Assembly (NCBI RefSeq): GCF_003627995.1
Contig: NZ_CP032707.1
Location: 1,478,501-1,542,500, forward strand
Direction: 5' to 3'
Source: Brevundimonas naejangsanensis
GTDB taxonomy: Bacteria; Pseudomonadota; Alphaproteobacteria; Caulobacterales; Caulobacteraceae
Length of the DNA stretch: 64,000 nt
Part shown: positions 44,561 through 52,281 of the stretch, one piece after another
Position numbering within the stretch: the first letter of the stretch is position 1
Layout: each line of letters begins with the position of its first letter
Notes under the pieces: generated by a model
The model's database searches: none
What the model saw: the letters and a program-made list of their open reading frames with translations, nothing else
Told to the model about the DNA's origin: nothing
Made by a program: the position numbers and the translations under genes

Positions 44561-45961
44561 TCAGAGACGGGCCAGCAGCTCGGCCGCGAAGGTCGACAGG
44601 CTGTCGTCGCGCGCGCCCATGACCACCACCCGGTCGCCGGGCCGGGCCATCTCGACGATGCGGTCGCCGCAGTCGGCGCGGGTCGCCAGCGCCGCGGCGT
44701 GGCGCCCGGCGTGGCGCACGCCCGCCGCGATGTCCTCCGAGCCCACGCTGCGGTCGGTGGTGCCCCCGTAATAGACCGGCTCGGGCATCAGCAGCCGGTC
44801 GTCATGGCGCATCAGTCCGGCGAAGCCGTCGATGAACTCATGCTTCATCAGCTTCAGCGGGCCGAAGCCGTGCGGCTGGAACAGGATCAGCAGCCGCCCG
44901 TCGAAGGCGTGCAGGGTCTTCAGGGTAGCGGCGATCTTGTCCGGGTTGTGGGCGAAGTCGTCGATGACGGTGACGCCGTTTTGCGTGCCCACCACCTCCA
45001 TCCGCCGCCGGATGCCGCTGAAACGTTCCAGCGCCGCGACCGCCTGATCCATGTCCACGCCCAGCGCCTTCACCGCGCCCAGGGCCGCCAGGGCGTTGGC
45101 GACGTTGTGCGCGCCCGGCACGGCCAGCGTCACCGCCCGCGCCGCCTCGCCGCGCAGGCGCAGCTCGAAGGCCATGCCGGTCGGCAGGGGCGCGAGGTCA
45201 TGCGCCGACAGGTCGGCCTCTTCCTCGCCCAGCGCAAAGGTGATCGCCTTGCCGGGCGTCAGGCTTTGCGCCAGCGCCGCCGTCTCGGGATTGTCGAGGT
45301 TCAGCACCGCCGTCGTCGCCCGGCCGACGAAGCCGCCGAACAACTCGCGCAGCTCCTCCATCGACTTGTGGTCCAGCGAGATGTTGGAGACCACGGCGAC
45401 CGTCGGGTCATAGCGGGCGATGGAGCCGTCGCTCTCGTCCACCTCGGCCACGAACAGGCCATTTTCGTCATTTGGTCCGCCGACCAGGGCGCTGGCGAAG
45501 GGGTGGTCGGGCGAGGCGAAATTCTTCATCACCGCCCCGTTGACCACGGTGGGCTTCCGCCCCGCCTGGTCCAGGATCCAGGCCACCATGCCGGTGATGG
45601 TCGACTTGCCGCTGGTGCCCGCCACGCCGATGGAGGTGGGGGCCGCGTTGAACAGTTCGCTGAGCAGCTGGGGCCGGGTCTTGATGGTCGCGCCGACGCG
45701 CCTGGCCGCGCCGATATCGGGCACCGTCTCCTCGACCGCCCCGGTGGCGACGACGATCTGCTCGGCGTTGGTCACGCCCGACCCGTCCTGCGGGTGCAGG
45801 GTCACGCCGTGGGCGCGCAGCCAGTCGAACTTCTCGGGCGTGCGGCCCTGGTCCAGCGCCCGGTCGGAGCCCGAGATGCGGCCGCCTTGCGCCTGAACGA
45901 TCATGGCCAGGGGCAGCATGCCGGAGCCGCCGACGCCGCAGAAGAAATAGTCTTTGTTCAT
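44561..45961 (-). CDS. Mur ligase family protein (MurC/Mpl-like)
   Basis: A 466-residue cytoplasmic ligase. [16 protein letters not shown] is the UDP-muramate-binding N-terminus, [14 protein letters not shown] the ATP loop, EVDESDGS and [11 protein letters not shown] the middle domain, and [18 protein letters not shown] the C-terminal domain. It could be a second MurC-type ligase or Mpl, which rejoins recycled tripeptide to UDP-MurNAc. The divergent neighbour is an LD-carboxypeptidase that makes that tripeptide, which favours recycling. LFQPHGF is closer to MurC, so the exact substrate is open. Confidence 0.8.
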   Translation of the reverse strand: MNKDYFFCGVGGSGMLPLAMIVQAQGGRISGSDRALDQGRTPEKFDWLRAHGVTLHPQDGSGVTNAEQIVVATGAVEETVPDIGAARRVGATIKTRPQLLSELFNAAPTSIGVAGTSGKSTITGMVAWILDQAGRKPTVVNGAVMKNFASPDHPFASALVGGPNDENGLFVAEVDESDGSIARYDPTVAVVSNISLDHKSMEELRELFGGFVGRATTAVLNLDNPETAALAQSLTPGKAITFALGEEEADLSAHDLAPLPTGMAFELRLRGEAARAVTLAVPGAHNVANALAALGAVKALGVDMDQAVAALERFSGIRRRMEVVGTQNGVTVIDDFAHNPDKIAATLKTLHAFDGRLLILFQPHGFGPLKLMKHEFIDGFAGLMRHDDRLLMPEPVYYGGTTDRSVGSEDIAAGVRHAGRHAAALATRADCGDRIVEMARPGDRVVVMGARDDSLSTFAAELLARL

Positions 45962-46037
45962 CGGCTTGATTTCGATGCGGGAAACCGGGGAGTGTCCGGT
46001 CTGACTAGCACGCGAGACGCCCGAGGCCACCCCGTCC

Positions 46038-46877
46038 ATGCAGACCCGACCGTTCCGAATTGGCGTCGTCAACGCCAGCTCCCGCCTGGACCCCGCGCGG
46101 GGCGAGGCGATCCGGGCCTGGGCGGCGGCGGCCTGGCCGGACGGCGAGGTCGAACTGGTGCTGCATCCGGCCTTGTTCGAGGTCCATGGCCATTTCGGCG
46201 GCGACGACCCGACCCGCGCCCGCGCCTTCGTCGAATACGCCAACGACCCGCACCTGGACGCCATCTGGTTCGCGCGCGGCGGCTACGGCGCCTGCCGCAT
46301 CGCCGAGGCGGTGGTCCCCGAGCTGAACGCCCACGCGCGGGCCAAGCGCTACCTCGGCTATTCCGACGTCGGCAGCCTGCTGGCTGTTCTCTACAAGGCG
46401 GGCTTTCCTCATCTGGCGCACGGGCCGCTGGCGGCGGAGGGCTCGCGCCACGACGCCACGGGCCGCCGAGCGGTGAACTGGCTGCGGACCGGCGACCCGG
46501 CCTCGCTGGAGCCGTCCCTGCTGACCGACCCGCGGCCGGCCGTCGCCTTCAACCTGAGCATCCTCAACGAACTGGTCGGCACGGCGCTGGAGCCGGACCT
46601 GAGCGGCCACGTCCTGATGCTGGAGGAGGTGTCCGAGGCCCACTATCGCCTCGACCGGATGATGTTCCACCTGACCGGCCAGGCCTCGATCCGCCGCGTG
46701 GCGGGCATCCGCCTGGGCCGGGTCTCGGACGTGACGCCCAACGATCCCGAGTTCGGCCTGACGCCCGAGGAGATCGTGCGCCACTGGTGCGTGCGGTCGG
46801 GGATTCCCTATCTGGGCGCCGCCGACATCGGCCACGACCCGGACAATAAGGTGGTGCCCTTCGGCCCGCGCGGTTGA
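46038..46877 (+). CDS. LD-carboxypeptidase (S66 family)
   Basis: A 279-residue serine peptidase without a signal peptide, of the LdcA/MccF family that removes the terminal D-Ala from murein tetrapeptides in the cytoplasm. The nucleophile region is [14 protein letters not shown] (Ser in GYSD), the Glu is in LMLEEVSE, and the His in [11 protein letters not shown]. Its ATG is 76 bases from that of the Mur ligase gene on the other strand, so the two probably share control and act in sequence in peptidoglycan recycling. Confidence 0.88.
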   Translation: MQTRPFRIGVVNASSRLDPARGEAIRAWAAAAWPDGEVELVLHPALFEVHGHFGGDDPTRARAFVEYANDPHLDAIWFARGGYGACRIAEAVVPELNAHARAKRYLGYSDVGSLLAVLYKAGFPHLAHGPLAAEGSRHDATGRRAVNWLRTGDPASLEPSLLTDPRPAVAFNLSILNELVGTALEPDLSGHVLMLEEVSEAHYRLDRMMFHLTGQASIRRVAGIRLGRVSDVTPNDPEFGLTPEEIVRHWCVRSGIPYLGAADIGHDPDNKVVPFGPRG

Positions 46878-46884
46878 GAGACGG

Positions 46885-47375
46885 TCAGCCCCTCAGGATC
46901 AGGCCGTCGGGCCGCGCCTCGAAGGCCGACAGCCGGCCCAGATAGCTCATGCCCAGCAGGGCCGCGGGCATGTCGCGGTCGACCACCAGGGCCTCGACCG
47001 AGGTCATCTCCACCCCGCCACCGACAGGGAGGTCAGCAGCACCCGCGCCGCCGGGACCTGGCCCGAGGCGGTGTTCAGCGTCTGGTTGAACTCGTGCGGC
47101 TTCAGCCGCACGCCCAGCCGTTCGGCGTCGGCGCGGCTCAGCGTCACCACGCTGGCGCCGGTGTCGACCAGCATCCGCATCGGCCGTCCCTCGACGGTGG
47201 CCTCGGCCCAGTAGTGGCCGTCGGCCGCGCGCGTCACCGACGGCGCCTCCTTCAGGGCCACGGCGGCGTAGGCCTGGGCCGAGCCGTCCCACCACATCAG
47301 GGCGCCGGCGCAAGCGATCGCCGACGCCAGGGCGGCGGCGAAGACAACGGCGGAGCGCGGGTCGAAGCGGATCAT
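46885..47375 (-). CDS. Retropepsin-like aspartic protease, frameshifted in this sequence
   Basis: Small single-domain aspartic protease of clan AA. An N-terminal membrane anchor (SAVVFAAALASAIACAGALM) is followed by MLVDTGASVVTLS with the catalytic Asp. The frame stops after LTSLSVAGWR; the next frame continues VEMTSVEALVVDRDMPAALLGMSYLGRL, the normal C-terminal half. The break is at the four-base C run 47013-47016; one extra G restores a protein of about 163 residues. It ends eight bases from the convergent LD-carboxypeptidase stop. Function unknown. Confidence 0.8.
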
Positions 47376-47463
47376 GAGGGCGACTATGCCGCCCCTGTCT
47401 TCCCATGCGGTGAAGCGACGTGGCGAACGAAAGGTTGACGCCGGACCGCCGGTCTCGCGCGGC

Positions 47464-47682
47464 TCACCCGCCCAGCAGCGCCGGATCGACCCGCCCCTTG
47501 CGGCCGTCCAGCTCGCTCATGACGGCGGCGCGCGCCTCGTCCGTCATCCGGCTCCAGGTCGCGATCTCCGGCAGGGTGCGAAAGCAGCCCAGGCACAGGC
47601 CCGAGGCGCCGTCGACGGTGCAGACCATGACGCAGGGGGTGGCGATGGGGCGCGGCGGGCGAGGGGCGGGCGTATCGGGCAT
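47464..47682 (-). CDS. DUF1289 family small protein
   Basis: A 72-residue protein with the DUF1289 signature: Cys residues in TPCVMVCTVDGASGLCLGC followed by FRTLPEIATW. The four Cys suggest a zinc or iron-sulfur site. It is widespread in proteobacteria and of unknown role. On the same strand as the protease gene, 88 bases upstream of it. Confidence 0.87.
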   Translation of the reverse strand: MPDTPAPRPPRPIATPCVMVCTVDGASGLCLGCFRTLPEIATWSRMTDEARAAVMSELDGRKGRVDPALLGG

Positions 47683-47731
47683 GGTTCGTGACGGTATCGC
47701 AACAATGAGTCCGATTACGGACTATAATTTC

Positions 47732-47759
47732 TTGACTTTTCCAGCTTAGCGGCTATCTT
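47732..47759 (+). promoter_or_regulatory. Sigma-70-like promoter of the 53-residue orphan gene
   Basis: TTGACT at 47732-47737, a 16-base spacer and TATCTT at 47754-47759, in the least GC-rich stretch of the area. It predicts a leader of about 83 bases. The perfect inverted repeat AGTCCG-ATTA-CGGACT lies just upstream at 47708-47723 and may be an operator. Confidence 0.6.
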
Positions 47760-47848
47760 AACCATCGACGCGAAACGACTGACAGGGTGAGAGTCCCAAT
47801 AAGCACGACGCGTCTTCTTTCATCGTTCAACGAAAGGAGACGCCAAAA

Positions 47849-48010
47849 ATGAACGAAAACAAAGAGCGCAATCTCCAGCACGCCATGCTGTCCTTCGCCC
47901 TGTTCGGCGGGATGCTGGTGAATACGAAGCAGATGAACGGCGCCGGCGACCGCGTGGTCAGCCATCCGTCCAACTTCGTGCCCATCACGATCAAACGGCC
48001 GCGCGCGTAG
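47849..48010 (+). CDS. Orphan 53-residue protein
   Basis: ATG preceded by an excellent AAAGGAG site; 53 residues (start MNENKERNLQHAMLSFALFG, end ITIKRPRA). Basic ends flank a modestly hydrophobic core, AMLSFALFGGMLV, that is too short and polar for a sure membrane helix. It has its own promoter and intrinsic terminator and stands alone between divergent and parallel genes. Third-position GC is lower than in neighbours, especially in the first codons. I recognise no family. Confidence 0.75.
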   Translation: MNENKERNLQHAMLSFALFGGMLVNTKQMNGAGDRVVSHPSNFVPITIKRPRA

Positions 48011-48036
48011 TCGCGAGGCGATGTGATCCAACCAGA

Positions 48037-48064
48037 AGCCCCGGTCAGAACGACCGGGGTTTTT
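48037..48064 (+). terminator. Intrinsic terminator of the orphan gene
   Basis: Eight-pair stem CCCCGGTC/GACCGGGG with a five-base loop and a TTTTT tail, 27 bases after the stop codon. Confidence 0.88.
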
Positions 48065-48135
48065 CAATTCCGCCCTTGCCATCGCGGCGCGCCCTGGCCG
48101 AAACCGAACGCTCCAGCGGTGAAAGGGAATGCGGC

Positions 48136-48933
48136 ATGGGTCTGATCGTCGAAGAGCGCAAAGGCGCGGTCATGGTCTGGACCCTGGATCGGTCCGACCG
48201 GCTGAACGCCCTGCCGGACCTGGAGGACGGCGAGGCCTTCGCCGCCGCCTGCGACGCGGTCAACGCCGATCCCTCGATCCGCTGCGTGGTGATGACCGGG
48301 GCGGGCCGCGCCTTCTCGGCGGGCGGCGACCTCAAGGCGATGAAGGACCGCCGCGACCTGTTCGAAGGCTCCGGCGCCGCTATCCGCGAGCGCTATCGCC
48401 GGGTCGTCCACCGCATCGTCCGTTCGCTCTACGGGCTGGAGGTTCCGCTGATCGCCGCCGTCAACGGTCCGGCGATGGGGCTGGGCTGCGACATCGCCGG
48501 GCTGGGCGACATCCGCATCGCCTCGGACCGCGCCAGCTTCGGCGTGCCCTTCATGAAGCTGGGCATCATTCCCGGCGACGGCGGGTCGTGGCTGCTGCCG
48601 CGCAACATCGGCTATGCCCGCGCCGCCGAACTGCTGTTCACCGCCCGCGCCATCGACGCCGAGACGGCCGCGGCCTGGGGCCTGGTCAACCGCGTCGTGC
48701 CGCATGAGACGCTGATGGACGAGGCGATGCAGACGGCCGGCCAGATCGCCGCCCAGCCGCCCCAGGCCCTGCGCATGGCCAAGAGCCTGCTGCGCCAGGG
48801 CCGCGACATGAATTTCGACCAGATGCTGGAGCTGTCCGCCGCCCTGCAGGCCCTGGCCCACCTGACCGAGGACCACATCGAGGGCGTCACGGCGGTGCTG
48901 GAGAAGCGGCCGGGGGATTTCAAGGGGAACTAG
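48136..48933 (+). CDS. Enoyl-CoA hydratase/isomerase family protein
   Basis: A 265-residue crotonase. The oxyanion-hole segments are AGRAFSAGGDLKAM and AVNGPAMGLGCDIAGLGDIRIAS; the second catalytic acidic position falls in PGDGGSWLLPR. Members hydrate enoyl-CoA in fatty acid breakdown or act on other acyl-CoAs. It is a single gene with no beta-oxidation partner nearby, so the substrate is unknown. The ATG at 48136 has GAAAGGG upstream. Confidence 0.88.
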   Translation: MGLIVEERKGAVMVWTLDRSDRLNALPDLEDGEAFAAACDAVNADPSIRCVVMTGAGRAFSAGGDLKAMKDRRDLFEGSGAAIRERYRRVVHRIVRSLYGLEVPLIAAVNGPAMGLGCDIAGLGDIRIASDRASFGVPFMKLGIIPGDGGSWLLPRNIGYARAAELLFTARAIDAETAAAWGLVNRVVPHETLMDEAMQTAGQIAAQPPQALRMAKSLLRQGRDMNFDQMLELSAALQALAHLTEDHIEGVTAVLEKRPGDFKGN

Positions 48934-48945
48934 TTTCACAACCCG

Positions 48946-49059
48946 CTCACCCCGGCGGACGCCGGGGCCCAGTGAGAGCCGCGTGCACAAGGTCTGCGAT
49001 TCTTGTCGTCGGGCTTGAGGCCAAAGCACTGGATCCCGGCGTCCGCCGGGATGAGCGGG
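48946..49059. repeat. Paired palindromic repeat, subfamily with CGGCGGACGCCGGG arms
   Basis: Left arm 48946-48974 (CCCGGCGGACGCCGGGGCCC then AGTG) and right arm 49027-49059 (CACTGGATCCCGGCGTCCGC and on) are inverted copies around a 52-base centre. Each arm is itself palindromic. A third repeat subfamily in this window, placed after the enoyl-CoA hydratase gene. Confidence 0.82.
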
Positions 49060-49074
49060 AGAGTATGCGCCAAC

Positions 49075-49104
49075 AAAAAAGGGGCGCCGCGCGGCGCCCC
49101 TTTT
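49075..49104. terminator. Bidirectional intrinsic terminator
   Basis: A6 followed by stem GGGGCGCC/GGCGCCCC with loop GCGC and then TTTT. It separates the plus-strand hydratase gene from the convergent HlyD-family gene and can serve both. Confidence 0.85.
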
Positions 49105-49126
49105 CCGTGTTCAGCCTGAGCCGTCC

Positions 49127-50137
49127 TTACTTTTGGGCCGTCTTCATGGCGCGCGTGGCGGGCACGCCGGCCTGGATCTCGCGCTTGGCGCCGGCGGTCT
49201 CGCCCGGCTTCATGAACTTGACCAGAACGCGCTGGCCGATCAGCAGCGGGGCGTCGTTGACGGCGACCACCACTTCGACGACGCGCTCGTCGGTGCGCTG
49301 GGACGGATCGTCCGAGGCCAGCTTGCGGGCGCCGAAGACGGCGGCGCGGCGCAGCACCTTGCCGACATAGACCTTGGTCGGGTCGCCTTCCGGGGTGATC
49401 TCGACGGCCTGGTCGACGGCGACGTTGGGGATGTCGGCCTCGACGATCTCGGCGCGGGCGATGCGCGGGGCGTCCGGCTCCAGGTCGAACATGTTCGACA
49501 CGTTCAGGGTCGAGGCGCCGGCGCCGGGGTTGGCGTAGCGGCGCACGATGCGGCCGTCGGCGGGCGCGCGGATCATCGTCAGCTCGACGTTGTAGGCGGC
49601 CTGGTCGCGACGGGCGCGGGCGGTCTGCACGGCGGCTTGCTGCGAGCCGAGGCGGGCCTGGGCCTGGGCGATGGCGTCGCGGGCCTGGTCCAGCTTCTGG
49701 GCGGCGACGAAGTTGGTCCCGGCCAGGCGCTGCAGGCGGTCGTATTCGCGCTGGGCCGTGGCGATGTCGACATGGGTCAGGCGCAGCTGGCTTTCAGCTT
49801 CGGCCAGGGTGGCCGAGGCGGTCTGCAGGGCCAGGCGCGGCTCGTCGTCCTCCTGGCGAGCCAGGATCTGGCCGGCGACGACGCGGTCGCCTTCCTGGAC
49901 CAGGACCTCGCGCACCACGCCGGCGCGACGGGCCGCGATCTGGATGATGCCGCCCTCGATGTCGATCTTGCCGTTGGCGATGGCCGAGTAGGGGCTTTCA
50001 ACCTTCTTTTCGGCGGCGGCGGTCGCTTCGGCCTTCTTCGCCGCATTGGCCTTCTGGACCATGCTGAAGCCGACGACGGCCACGATCAGGGCCACGAGGC
50101 CGATCCAGAGCCATTTGTTTTTCAGGATAGCGGGCAT
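49127..50137 (-). CDS. HlyD-family membrane fusion protein (DevB-like)
   Basis: A 336-residue periplasmic adaptor. A transmembrane anchor (WLWIGLVALIVAVVGFSMV) is followed by lipoyl half-motifs (IQIAARRAGVVREVLVQEGD and IRAPADGRIVRRYANPG) on either side of a coiled-coil hairpin (about 95-185). It links an ABC transporter to an outer-membrane channel. It is last in the minus-strand order permease, ATPase, adaptor, as in DevBCA-type exporters. No TolC-like gene is in the window. Confidence 0.9.
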   Translation of the reverse strand: MPAILKNKWLWIGLVALIVAVVGFSMVQKANAAKKAEATAAAEKKVESPYSAIANGKIDIEGGIIQIAARRAGVVREVLVQEGDRVVAGQILARQEDDEPRLALQTASATLAEAESQLRLTHVDIATAQREYDRLQRLAGTNFVAAQKLDQARDAIAQAQARLGSQQAAVQTARARRDQAAYNVELTMIRAPADGRIVRRYANPGAGASTLNVSNMFDLEPDAPRIARAEIVEADIPNVAVDQAVEITPEGDPTKVYVGKVLRRAAVFGARKLASDDPSQRTDERVVEVVVAVNDAPLLIGQRVLVKFMKPGETAGAKREIQAGVPATRAMKTAQK

Positions 50138-50162
50138 GTGAGATGTCCTTGAGGATCGGTGT

Positions 50163-50918
50163 CTAGTGCGAGGCCAGGACGGCGTCGGGATTGGGGGTGC
50201 GGCGCTGATCGTCGATGATCACGCCGTCTTCGATGTGGATGACCCGGTCGGCCCAGGCTTCCAGGCGCGGGTCGTGGGTCACGCAGATGACTGCGGCGCC
50301 ATGCTCGGTCGCCGCCCGGCGCAGCAGCCGGATGACGATCTGGCCGTTCTCGCCGTCCAGCGCCGAGGTCGGCTCGTCGGCGAACAGGATCTTGGGGTCC
50401 TTGGCCAGGGCGCGGGCGATGGCGACGCGCTGCTTCTCGCCGCCGGACAGGGCCGCCGGGCGCTGATGCAGGCGATGGCCCAGGCCGACTTCCTCCAGGG
50501 CGAGCGCGGCGCGCTTCTTGGCCTGGCCGGCGGTCAGGCCCTGGAATTTCAGCACCGTCTCGACCTGTTGCAGGGCGGTCAGGGACGGGAAGAGGTTGAA
50601 GCCCTGGAAGATGAAGCCGCAGTTGTCGAGGCGGAACCTGTCGATCTTGCCGCCCGACAGCTTCCACAGATTGTCCACGTCCAGGGCGTCGACGCGTCCT
50701 TCCTCGGGGCGCAGCAGGCCGGACAGGGCGGCGATCAGCGTCGACTTGCCCGAGCCGGACGGCCCCATGACCATGGTCAGGTCGCCGTGGCGCGCGTCGA
50801 AGTCGACGCCCTTCAGCACCTCCACGAAGCCGCGGCCGGACTTGAACCGCTTGACCAGCCCCTTGGCCTCGATGGCGAAGTCGCCGTGCTTGCCGTGAAC
50901 TCTCGTATGCATGTTCAT
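50163..50918 (-). CDS. ABC transporter ATP-binding protein (DevA/MacB-like)
   Basis: A 251-residue ABC ATPase. Walker A is GPSGSGKST, the Q-loop is in GFIFQGFNLFP, the signature ALSGGEKQRVAIARAL, Walker B ILFADEPTSALD, and the switch His is in CVTHDPR. It belongs to the lipoprotein-release/MacB-type group that works with FtsX-like permeases. The ATG at 50918 overlaps the permease stop by four bases (ATGA). Confidence 0.93.
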   Translation of the reverse strand: MNMHTRVHGKHGDFAIEAKGLVKRFKSGRGFVEVLKGVDFDARHGDLTMVMGPSGSGKSTLIAALSGLLRPEEGRVDALDVDNLWKLSGGKIDRFRLDNCGFIFQGFNLFPSLTALQQVETVLKFQGLTAGQAKKRAALALEEVGLGHRLHQRPAALSGGEKQRVAIARALAKDPKILFADEPTSALDGENGQIVIRLLRRAATEHGAAVICVTHDPRLEAWADRVIHIEDGVIIDDQRRTPNPDAVLASH

Positions 50919-52087
50919 CGTAGCAGGTCCGCAGGTTGGCTCTTCTTCAGGATGCCCATCGACAGCAGGCCCGACAGCATGGCGATGGCGATCAGACCGC
51001 CCCCGACCACGATCAGCAGGAGCGGCGGCAGGGCGATGATGACGGCGTTGGACTTGGCCAGCAGCGACAGCAGCCAGGTCAGCAGGATGGCGGCGCCGAC
51101 CCCGACCAGGCCGACCCAGAAGCTCAGCTCCATGACGATGCGGCGCAGGGAGCCCATGCCGACGCCCAGGGCGCGCAGGGAGGCGAACTCCTTGATGTTG
51201 GCCATGATGGCCCCGCGCAGGGTCTGCCAGGTGATGGCCACGCCGATGATGATGCCCAGCACCACGCAGCCGCCGATGATGATGACCAGGATGCCTTCCT
51301 CGAACATGGCGCCGGCGTTGGCTTCGGCCAGGTCCTGACGGGTCCAGGCCTTCCACTGGCCGTTGCCCATGGCGTTCAGCTGGGCCACCACGATCTCGGC
51401 GCGGGCGGGATCCTTGATCTTGATCATCAGCGGGCCGACGCGCGGCCCGGAAAAGGCCTGGCCCAGCATCCGCAAGGAGTCGCGCGACATGACCAGGGTC
51501 GGCTGCATCATGTTGGGATAGCCTCGCAGGACGCCCACCACGGTCACGGTCTGGCCGTTGAACAGGGCCTTGTCGCCCAGCTTGACCCCCAGCGGAGCCA
51601 GGGCCGTCTCATCGACGGCGACGGTGAAGGGCTGGCGCAGAGCCTCGACCAGTTCCTCGGAATAGTCGACCGGGATGGTGACCGAACCGGGCGCCGTGTC
51701 GATGACGTTGATCATGACGTTCTTTTGCTTGGGCGCGCCCTGTTTGGCGCGGTCGGCGGCCGAGGCGGTCGGGTCGACGTTCTTGATGTTCTGGAAGTTG
51801 CCGCCCGACACGTCGAGGGTCTTCACCTCGATCACTTCCGGGTGGTTGTAGGCCTGGGGCACGAAGCGCCGCGGCATGCCCATGGGGCCGTTGAACAGGG
51901 CCGTGGCCCCCGGCTGCATGATGAAGATGTCGGCGCTCGACCGCTCGATGGCGGCGGTGAACCCCTTGCCGATGCCGATGAAGACTCCGGTCATGGCCAG
52001 CACGAGCAGGCCCGAGAGGGCGAGCGCCATGACGGCGGCCATATAGCGGCGCCATTCGAAAAGCAGCGTGGATAGCGCGAGCGACAT
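50915..52087 (-). CDS. FtsX-like ABC transporter permease (DevC-like)
   Basis: A 390-residue permease of the MacB/FtsX fold: one N-terminal helix (about 17-37), a periplasmic domain of roughly 200 residues, then three C-terminal helices (about 265-385). REFASLRALGVGMGSLRRIV-like text is present as EFASLRALGVGMGSLRRIVM. With the ATPase and HlyD-type adaptor it should make a tripartite exporter of glycolipid, peptide or lipid type. The substrate is unknown. The 194-base gap upstream shows nothing I recognise. Confidence 0.91.
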   Translation of the reverse strand: MSLALSTLLFEWRRYMAAVMALALSGLLVLAMTGVFIGIGKGFTAAIERSSADIFIMQPGATALFNGPMGMPRRFVPQAYNHPEVIEVKTLDVSGGNFQNIKNVDPTASAADRAKQGAPKQKNVMINVIDTAPGSVTIPVDYSEELVEALRQPFTVAVDETALAPLGVKLGDKALFNGQTVTVVGVLRGYPNMMQPTLVMSRDSLRMLGQAFSGPRVGPLMIKIKDPARAEIVVAQLNAMGNGQWKAWTRQDLAEANAGAMFEEGILVIIIGGCVVLGIIIGVAITWQTLRGAIMANIKEFASLRALGVGMGSLRRIVMELSFWVGLVGVGAAILLTWLLSLLAKSNAVIIALPPLLLIVVGGGLIAIAMLSGLLSMGILKKSQPADLLR

Positions 52088-52281
52088 GAAGCGTTTTTCA
52101 ACCCCTGACTTGCAGCGTTATCTGACCGTCTCGGGGGCCGGGGCCAAGTTAAATCGGGGTAAGGCGAAGGCCCCCTCCGATGAAAGCCTGTGCGTCGGGG
52201 CTTGAGGCCCTTCCCAAAGCGGCGCTAGTGACAGGTCAATAGCAATGCGGGGCGCAGGGCCCCGCCTGCCCGGAGAGCCCC

